Shown piece by piece: positions 58,215 to 64,000 of a stretch of 64,000 bases of DNA (within the stretch, counting starts at the first letter, position 1; every line of letters starts with the position of its first letter). The translations under genes and the position numbers were made by a program. The notes below the pieces were generated by a model. It saw only the letters and a list, made by a program, of their open reading frames with translations. It ran no database searches and was not told the DNA's origin. Source of the stretch: Mesorhizobium sp. NZP2298 (GTDB lineage: Bacteria > Pseudomonadota > Alphaproteobacteria > Rhizobiales > Rhizobiaceae); the NCBI RefSeq assembly GCF_013170825.1, contig NZ_CP033365.1, positions 3,422,001 through 3,486,000 of the forward strand, given 5' to 3'.

Positions 58215-58317
58215 CCCTCCCTTTGATGGGGAGGGTCGGCGCGCAGCGCCGGGGTGGGTGCCTAGCGCTTCACCCCCAACCGCGCCTTCGGCGCGACCTC
58301 CCCCATCGAGGGGGAGG
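58215..58317. repeat. Large inverted-repeat element overlapping the btaB 3' end
   Basis: Arm 1 (58215-58260) and arm 2 (58271-58317) are imperfect reverse complements of about 46 bp, CCCTCCC-rich at the outer ends with GGCGCGCAGCGCC-like cores. This kind of C-rich element is widespread between rhizobial genes. Arm 2 encodes the last residues of btaB. Confidence 0.75.
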
Positions 58318-58984
58318 CAAGGTTGCGCGGCCCGATCACGCCAAGCCAGGCGTAACCGCGATAAAGCGTGCGGAAACGGAAGGTTGCGCCGGTTCGCCGA
58401 GATTCCGATTCCAGGACTTCACGCAGGGTTGAGCGCGGCGTGACGTGGAATTTTTTCAGCCAGCCGCGCAGCATTGCCCGGAACCAGCCCGGCAGGCCTT
58501 CCTGCTGGCCGAAATCGACGACATGCAGCGAGCCATCGGGGGCCAGCGCCGCAAGGGCTGCCGACACCGTCTTTTCCCATCCCGGGATCATCGACAGCGA
58601 ATAGGAGACGAAGACGCGGTCGAAGCGCTCGATGCCGTAAAGGGAGCCCGCATCGAAATCGGTGGCGTCGCCCCTTGCCAATGTGACGCGGCCGGTCAGG
58701 CCTTCTCGGTCGATCGCCTTGCCGGCGGTCTCCAGCATCTCGGCCGAGATATCGAGGCCGAAGAAGCGGGCATCGGGATAGCGACGGGCGGCAAGGATGA
58801 TGTTGCGGCCGGTGCCGCAGCCGAGTTCCAGCACGGTGCCGCCTGCCGGCACGTCCAGCTCCGATATCAGCCGGTCGCGGCCGAGCAGATAGTATTTGCG
58901 GGTCAGGTCGTAGATGTGGCGCTGCCAGCGGTAGACGCCGTCCATCAATTCGGCATGGCTGGCCGGCAGCTCCGTCGTGCTCAT
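58262..58984 (-). CDS. btaB: Diacylglyceryl-N-trimethylhomoserine synthase, methyltransferase BtaB
   Basis: A 240-residue SAM methyltransferase: MDGVYRWQRHIYDLTRKYYLLGRDRLI, motif I VLELGCGTGRNIILAARRYPDARFFGLDIS, and VSYSLSMIPGW. The HIYDLTRKYYLLGRD start is characteristic of BtaB, which trimethylates the homoserine lipid made by BtaA to DGTS, a phosphorus-free betaine lipid. Its start overlaps the btaA stop by 4 nt. After the conserved YAWLGVIGPRNLA the tail SPSMGEVAPKARLGVKR is encoded by a repeat element, so the native end was probably replaced. Confidence 0.9.
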   Translation of the reverse strand: MSTTELPASHAELMDGVYRWQRHIYDLTRKYYLLGRDRLISELDVPAGGTVLELGCGTGRNIILAARRYPDARFFGLDISAEMLETAGKAIDREGLTGRVTLARGDATDFDAGSLYGIERFDRVFVSYSLSMIPGWEKTVSAALAALAPDGSLHVVDFGQQEGLPGWFRAMLRGWLKKFHVTPRSTLREVLESESRRTGATFRFRTLYRGYAWLGVIGPRNLASPSMGEVAPKARLGVKR

Positions 58985-60228
58985 GCCGCGCGCTTCACAT
59001 AGAGGTGGAAGCCGCCATAGATGGCCGAGCGGTCGCGGGCCGAGAATTCGCGCGACGCCTCGTCCTGATAGTCCCACTGGTCGAGCAGCGAGGTCGAGAC
59101 GCGGCCCGGCAGCAGGCTGGGCTCGGCGGCGGTGCGGAAGATGACGCGGGCGCCGGCGGAGGCGGTGCGGCTGATTTCCGACCACAGCGCATTGAGCTGG
59201 TCATCGGTCATCCAGTCCTGCGCGTCGAGCAGGATGAAACGGTCCACGGTGCCGGCGTCCTTGCCGGCCAGGAACTCGATCAGATTGGCATGGTGGATGG
59301 CGACGCGGTCGACATTGCCGCGGATGGTGTCGTAGTTCCGCTTTTCCAGATAGGCGGGCAGGGCGGCCTCGCCGGGATTCGGATAGCGGCGGGCAAAGGC
59401 CTGCCAGGCGAAGTAATTGTTTTCCAACGGAAAGTCGCAGGCGAGCTTTTCCAGCCGGGCCTTCAGCACACTGGCCATTGTGCCGTCGCCGGAGGTGATC
59501 AGCGAATCATACTGCGCCGGCGGAATGCCGAGGCCGAAGAGCGAAGCCTTGCGCGATGTTGCCCATTTCAGGAGCTTCTTGTCGAAGACCGGCGCAAGCT
59601 CCTCGTTGAAGAAGCGGCGCTGTTCGCCGATGTTCCTGGCTTCCATCATGCGGGCCGGGTTGACGCCGAAGAATTTGGCTGTGCGGTGACCCATGGCGAT
59701 GAACAGGCCAAGCAGGCCGGTCTGGTAGAAATTGCGGTCGAAAACACCGATGCGCCTGACGCCGCGCCAATTGCGGCGCTCCCAATAGTGGCGGCTCACC
59801 GGGTCGAGATGCGGCGCGATGAAACGGTCATAGGCTTGCGAATTGTGGCTGGTGTCGGCGGCGCCGAAGAAGCGGAACAGGTCACCCTGCGAGGGCAGGC
59901 GGCGCACCGCCTCCAGCTTCATGCGGTTCAGCGCGATGTGCGCGGCGTTGAGGTCGACGGCGTCGATCCGTGCCGGCGAGCGGGTGAGGTAGGCCAGGAT
60001 GTTGCAGCCGCCGGAAGCGATCGTGACGATGCGGTGACCCTGGCCGAGCTGCATGGCCTCCATGTCGACATCGGGGTCTTCCCAGATCTGCGGATAGACG
60101 AGGCCGGAAAACAGAAGGGCAAACAGCCGCTCCGAGATGCCGGCTTTGGAAAGCGGGCGGTTCTGGTAGACGGCCTTTCCAACTTCCTTGCCGCGGCGAA
60201 AAACCAGATCCGAGGAGACGTCCGTCAT
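58981..60228 (-). CDS. btaA: S-adenosylmethionine:diacylglycerol 3-amino-3-carboxypropyltransferase BtaA
   Basis: A 415-residue DUF3419 protein. Marks are FALLFSGLVYPQIWEDPDVDMEAM, HRIVTIASGGCNILAYLTRSPARIDAVDLNAAHIALNRMKLEA (the SAM site) and FILLDAQDWMTDDQLNALWSEI. BtaA transfers the aminocarboxypropyl group of SAM to diacylglycerol, the first step of betaine lipid synthesis during phosphate shortage. The ATG at 60279 sits inside a PHO box, so I chose ATG 60228; the resulting 415 residues match known BtaA lengths as I remember them. ATG 60246 is possible. The operon continues with btaB. Confidence 0.9.
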   Translation of the reverse strand: MTDVSSDLVFRRGKEVGKAVYQNRPLSKAGISERLFALLFSGLVYPQIWEDPDVDMEAMQLGQGHRIVTIASGGCNILAYLTRSPARIDAVDLNAAHIALNRMKLEAVRRLPSQGDLFRFFGAADTSHNSQAYDRFIAPHLDPVSRHYWERRNWRGVRRIGVFDRNFYQTGLLGLFIAMGHRTAKFFGVNPARMMEARNIGEQRRFFNEELAPVFDKKLLKWATSRKASLFGLGIPPAQYDSLITSGDGTMASVLKARLEKLACDFPLENNYFAWQAFARRYPNPGEAALPAYLEKRNYDTIRGNVDRVAIHHANLIEFLAGKDAGTVDRFILLDAQDWMTDDQLNALWSEISRTASAGARVIFRTAAEPSLLPGRVSTSLLDQWDYQDEASREFSARDRSAIYGGFHLYVKRAA

Positions 60229-60277
60229 GACAAAGTGATTCCCCATTTGCTTTGGCGCAAGCGGGTACCGCAGGGTC

Positions 60278-60295
60278 ATGACAGGCCGGTGACAG
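60278..60295 (-). promoter_or_regulatory. PHO box upstream of btaAB
   Basis: On the minus strand the sequence reads CTGTCAC-CGGC-CTGTCAT, two 7-bp PhoB repeats with the standard 4-nt spacer, close to the consensus CTGTCAT-n4-CTGTCAT. The second half contains an ATG formerly in frame with btaA. It predicts PhoB activation under phosphate limitation. Confidence 0.85.
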
Positions 60296-60438
60296 TCGGA
60301 GGCGTCGATAATTCCACTGCGGTGGCCATCTGACGCGGCCCTCTTCGCTTCCGGTGCTCATGGACTCCAATGTCCGCTCCGCTCCGGTTCTCGAAAGCCA
60401 CGCCACCTGACTCGCCGCAGCGAATTCTCGAAGCCTTC

Positions 60439-63400
60439 TCAGGCGCGGCCAAATCCACCCGGTGTCGGCGTCGTCAGGATAACTGCCTCACCGGCATCGA
60501 GCACGGTCTGGTCGCAGGCCTTCAATACCTCGATCGCCCCGTCCTTGCGACGAACCTTGGTCGAGCCGACCTCGCCGTCGCCGCCACCGTCCAGCCCCTG
60601 CGGCGGACGGTTGCGGTGCGAGGACAGGATCGCGCATTCCATCTTTTCGAGGAAGCGGATGGTGCGTTTGGTGCCGTCGCCGGCGCTCCATTTGCCCTTG
60701 CCTCCGGAGCCCTCGCGGATGTGGAAATCCTCCAGCACCACGGGAAAGCGCAGTTCCAGCACTTCGGGATCGGTAAGGCGCGAATTGGTCATGTGAGTGT
60801 GCACGCCCGAGGTGCCGGCAAAACCGCGGCCGGAGTTCATGTGGCCAGCCGGGGAGCCGGAGCAGATCGTCTCGTAATACTGGTATTTCTTGTTGCCGAA
60901 GGTCAGGTTGTTCATCGTGCCCTGCGCATTGGCCATGGCGCCCATGGCACCGAACAGCGCATTGGTGACATGCTGCGAGGTCTCGACATTGCCGGCGACG
61001 ACAGCGGCAGGATAGGCAGGCTTCAGCATGCAGCCATCGGGAATGACGATGTTGATTGGCCGCAGACACCCGGCATTCATCGGGATCATGTCCTCGACCA
61101 TGACGCGGAAGGCGTAGAGGACCGCCGCGCGGGCGACGGGCTCCGGCGCGTTGAAATTGTTCTTCATGACAGGTGACGTACCCGTGAAGTCGACCGTCGC
61201 TTCGCGCTTTTGCCGGTCGACCGATATCTTCACCTTGATCACCTGGCCGGTATCCGTGGGATATTCATAGGCCGATGTGTCCGGCAGCCGCTCGAGCACG
61301 CGGCGCACGCTTTCGGCGGCGTTGTCCTGGACGTGCCCCATATAGGCCCCGACGACATCGAGGCCGAAATGCGCGACCATCTTGCGCAACTCGGCGACGC
61401 CTTTCTCGTTGGCGGCGATCTGTGCCTTGAGGTCGGCGATGTTCTGGTGCGGGTTGCGGGCCGGGTAGGGGTGATCGGTCAGCAGCGTCTGCAGCTCCGT
61501 CTCGCGGAAGCGGCCGCGGTCGACGATGCGGAAATTGTCGAACAGCACGCCTTCCTCGTCGACCGTGGTGGCGAGCGGCGTCATCGAGCCGGGCGCGGTG
61601 CCGCCTATATCGGCGTGATGGCCGCGCGATGCCGTCCAGAACAGGATATTCCTTTGGGTATCGTCGAAAACGGGTGTCACCACCGTGATGTCAGGCAGAT
61701 GCGTGCCGCCATTATAGGGAGCGTTCAGGGCAAAGACGTCGCCGGGGTGGATGTCGCCGGAGTTCAGCCGGATGATGGTTTCGACCGAACGGTCCATCGA
61801 GCCGAGGTGCACCGGCATATGCGGCGCGTTGGCGACGAGCGCCCCGGTGTGGTCGAAGACGGCGCAGGAAAAATCCAGCCTTTCCTTGATGTTGACGGAA
61901 TAGGCGGTGTTCTGCAGTGTCACGCCCATCTGCTCGGCGATCGACATGAACAGGTTGTTGAAGACTTCGAGCATCACCGGGTCGGCTGATGTGCCGAGGG
62001 CGGCGGCCCGCGCCTTCCTTTCGGTGCGGCGGATCACGACGTGGTTGAGGTTGGTGATTTCGGCCCGCCAGCCCGGTTCGACAACGATGGTCTGGTTCGG
62101 TTCGATGATGAGAGCGGGGCCTGCGACCAGATTGGATGGGCGCAGGTTTTCGCGAAGATGGATGCCGGCTTCATGCCAGCGGCCTTCGGTGTAGATGCGC
62201 CGCGTTCCAGAAGCGCCAGCTTCAATCCTCGCAGGTCCGGCGGGCGCATAGGCTTCGGCGCTGCCCTCGCCGATTTCGCTGCCCTCGACGCCGACCGTCT
62301 CGACGATCATCGGCTTGTCGTCATAGACGAAGCCGAATTGCGCCTTGTGGGCGATTTCGAAATCGCGCTTCGCCTGGAAAATCGAGTCACTTTCGAAATT
62401 CACCGGCAGTGTCGTGTCGGTGCCGTCATAGCGGATGTGCAGCACGGGCCTGGTCGCAACCCTGTCCTCGGTGATCCCTTGCGCCGCAAGCTCGGTGATG
62501 ACGGCCTTTTTCAAGATGGCGATGAGGCTGCCGATCTCCGTTCTGGATTCTTCGGCAAGCGGCTTGAGCAACGCCTGCTGGCGCGAGGCAAAGACCGACG
62601 CCAGGCCGATGCCATAGGCCGAAAGCAGGCCGGAGAAGGGATGGATCAGCACAGCCTCCATGCCGAGCGCATCGGCGACCAGGCATGCGTGCTGGCCGCC
62701 GGCGCCGCCGAAGCAGTTGAGCAGATATTCGGTGACGTCGTAGCCGCGCTGCACGGAGATCTTCTTGATGGCGTTGGCCATGTTCTCGACGGCGATGGTG
62801 ACGAAGCCCTCGGCAACCGCCTCCGGTGAGCGACCGTCGCCAATCTCGGCGGCAAGAGCCGCGAATTTCGCGCGCACGGTTTCGACGTCGAGCGGCTGGT
62901 CCTGGCCGGGACCGAAGATCGCCGGGAAGAAATCGGGTTGCAGCTTGCCGAGCATCACATTGGCGTCGGTGACGGCCAGCGGGCCGCCGCGCCGGTAGGC
63001 GGCGGGGCCGGGGTTGGCGCCCGCGGAGTCCGGTCCGGCGCGAAAACGGCCGGCCTCGTAATGCAGGATCGAACCACCGCCGGCAGCGACGGTGTGGATG
63101 CGCATCATCGGGGCGCGCACGCGCACGCCGGCGACTTCTGTGTCGAAAGCGCGCTCGTACTCGCCATCATAGTGGGCGACGTCGGTTGAGGTGCCGCCCA
63201 TGTCGAAGCCGATGACCTTGTCGAAGCCGGCAAGCTTCGCCGTCTCGACCATGCCGACGACGCCGCCGGCCGGACCCGACAGCAGTGCGTCCTTGCCCTG
63301 GAACATGTCGGCGGCGGTGAGGCCGCCCGAGGACATCATGAACATGAGGCGAGGGGACTGGTCGCTCCCTTCTTCAGGTGGGGAGACTGGCGCCGCCCCC

Positions 63401-64000
63401 AGCTCGCCGGCCACCCTCTGCACATAGCGCGACAGGATGGGCGAGAGATAGCTGTCGACCACGGTGGTGTCGCCGCGGCCGACCAGCTTGATCAGCGGCG
63501 AGACCTCGTGGCTGACCGAGACCTGGCTGAAACCCAGCTTGCGGCAGACCATTGCCACCGCCTTCTCGTGGTCGGGGTATTTCCAGGCATGCATGAAGAC
63601 GATTGCGACGGCATCGATGCCGTCGGCCTTCGCCTGCTCGATCGCCGGCCGGCAGGCGGCAATGTCGAGCAGCCGTTCGACGCAGCCATCGGCCAGCACG
63701 CGTTCGTTGATCTCGATGACGCGCTCATAGAGCTGCTCGGGAAGGATGATTTCCTTGGCGAAAATATCGGGCCGCGCCTGGTAGGCGATCCTGAGCGCAT
63801 CGCGAAACCCCTTGGTGATGAGCAGGAGCACGCGGTCGCCCTTGCGCTCCAGAAGCGCGTTGGTGGCGACCGTGGTGCCCATCTTGATATCGTCGATCAG
63901 GCCGGATGGGATCGTGGCGCCCGATTCAAGGCCGAGCAGGTCGCGGATGCCCTGGATGGCGGCATCGGCATACGCTTCAGGATTCTCCGAAAGCAGCTTG
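60439..64000 (-). CDS. 5-oxoprolinase/hydantoinase (HyuA-HyuB fusion), 5' end outside the window
   Basis: At least 1187 residues are present; the frame is open to the window edge. The N-terminal part (HyuA/ATPase-like) has [51 protein letters not shown] and [19 protein letters not shown]. The C-terminal part (HyuB) has [26 protein letters not shown] and [14 protein letters not shown], ending [16 protein letters not shown]. The fused, ATP-dependent enzyme opens 5-oxoproline to glutamate or hydrolyses hydantoins. 5-Oxoproline is the product of the ChaC-type enzyme encoded earlier (9519-10252), though the two genes are 50 kb apart. Confidence 0.87.
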   Translation of the reverse strand, partial: KLLSENPEAYADAAIQGIRDLLGLESGATIPSGLIDDIKMGTTVATNALLERKGDRVLLLITKGFRDALRIAYQARPDIFAKEIILPEQLYERVIEINERVLADGCVERLLDIAACRPAIEQAKADGIDAVAIVFMHAWKYPDHEKAVAMVCRKLGFSQVSVSHEVSPLIKLVGRGDTTVVDSYLSPILSRYVQRVAGELGAAPVSPPEEGSDQSPRLMFMMSSGGLTAADMFQGKDALLSGPAGGVVGMVETAKLAGFDKVIGFDMGGTSTDVAHYDGEYERAFDTEVAGVRVRAPMMRIHTVAAGGGSILHYEAGRFRAGPDSAGANPGPAAYRRGGPLAVTDANVMLGKLQPDFFPAIFGPGQDQPLDVETVRAKFAALAAEIGDGRSPEAVAEGFVTIAVENMANAIKKISVQRGYDVTEYLLNCFGGAGGQHACLVADALGMEAVLIHPFSGLLSAYGIGLASVFASRQQALLKPLAEESRTEIGSLIAILKKAVITELAAQGITEDRVATRPVLHIRYDGTDTTLPVNFESDSIFQAKRDFEIAHKAQFGFVYDDKPMIVETVGVEGSEIGEGSAEAYAPAGPARIEAGASGTRRIYTEGRWHEAGIHLRENLRPSNLVAGPALIIEPNQTIVVEPGWRAEITNLNHVVIRRTERKARAAALGTSADPVMLEVFNNLFMSIAEQMGVTLQNTAYSVNIKERLDFSCAVFDHTGALVANAPHMPVHLGSMDRSVETIIRLNSGDIHPGDVFALNAPYNGGTHLPDITVVTPVFDDTQRNILFWTASRGHHADIGGTAPGSMTPLATTVDEEGVLFDNFRIVDRGRFRETELQTLLTDHPYPARNPHQNIADLKAQIAANEKGVAELRKMVAHFGLDVVGAYMGHVQDNAAESVRRVLERLPDTSAYEYPTDTGQVIKVKISVDRQKREATVDFTGTSPVMKNNFNAPEPVARAAVLYAFRVMVEDMIPMNAGCLRPINIVIPDGCMLKPAYPAAVVAGNVETSQHVTNALFGAMGAMANAQGTMNNLTFGNKKYQYYETICSGSPAGHMNSGRGFAGTSGVHTHMTNSRLTDPEVLELRFPVVLEDFHIREGSGGKGKWSAGDGTKRTIRFLEKMECAILSSHRNRPPQGLDGGGDGEVGSTKVRRKDGAIEVLKACDQTVLDAGEAVILTTPTPGGFGRA

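Noticed and set aside
58981..60279. btaA starting at ATG 60279
   Set aside because: This ATG is inside the PHO box; a downstream ATG gives the normal protein length.
1..64000. tRNA, rRNA, riboswitch, insertion sequence or prophage
   Set aside because: I looked for clover-leaf ends, conserved rRNA segments, riboswitch cores before metF and the importer, and transposase, integrase or phage genes, and found none by eye. A covariance-model search would be decisive for small RNAs.

Overview
The window is about 64 kb of GC-rich chromosome with the gene content, codon bias and palindromic intergenic repeats of an alphaproteobacterium of the order Rhizobiales. Mesorhizobium or a close relative is my best guess. 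Supporting families are RutR, the BtaA/BtaB betaine-lipid enzymes, an ArsR-methyltransferase fusion upstream of metF, an MttB-like/dimethylglycine-dehydrogenase-like pair, and three copies of an ATGCATGTCG...CGACATGCAT palindrome. I see no rRNA, tRNA, CRISPR array, insertion sequence, phage or plasmid genes. The region reads as ordinary chromosomal metabolic DNA.

Layout. 1-3140: end of a peptide/opine-type ABC importer (permease tail and a fused double ATPase) and a transglycosylase lipoprotein. 3349-7380: an MttB-family methyltransferase and a dimethylglycine/sarcosine-dehydrogenase-like flavoprotein, probably for methylated amines. 7403-10252: small genes (DoxX, a secreted protein, a VOC protein) and a frameshifted ChaC-type gamma-glutamylcyclotransferase. 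10308-28087: a reductive pyrimidine catabolism locus. It holds preT, a methyltransferase and preA; rutR; then beta-alanine-type transaminase, N-carbamoyl-beta-alanine amidase and dihydropyrimidinase; and finally an ABC importer with an NMT1-like binding protein. RutR-box-like palindromes lie upstream of preT and of the transaminase. This locus is interrupted at 13963-18000 by an Rrf2/AhpD-like/DoxX module, two SDR genes and an XRE regulator.

28072-35627: Lrp regulator and divergent cystathionine gamma-synthase-family gene (frameshifted), a CHRD protein, an overlapping CoA-transferase/ThDP-enzyme pair, a lysophospholipase-like hydrolase and a secreted RNase T2. 35748-49267: diguanylate cyclase, EttA-type ABC-F protein, trans-aconitate methyltransferase, KAS III, isoprenylcysteine-methyltransferase-like protein, a TetR/tautomerase/VOC/MOSC group, a serine hydrolase, an SDR, a class IV aminotransferase and a TrmO/DUF2293 pair. 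49405-51576: ArsR-methyltransferase plus metF behind a perfect palindrome, then a 28-residue membrane peptide gene. 51831-58205: EamA transporter, ornithine/lysine-type decarboxylase, MltB-like transglycosylase, GH25 lysozyme lipoprotein and a second serine hydrolase. 58262-60295: btaB-btaA with a PHO box. 60439-64000: a 5-oxoprolinase/hydantoinase running off the window.

The clearest connected system is pyrimidine use: uptake (24000-27997), reduction (PreTA), ring opening (dihydropyrimidinase), decarbamoylation (amidase) and transamination of the beta-amino acid, with RutR as likely uracil/thymine sensor. Two genes carry apparent single-base frameshifts (9519-10252 and 28652-29934), and an SDR lacks its expected stop. 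Either draft-sequence indels or recent gene decay could explain these. All functions below are inferred from reading the sequence; no database search was run.
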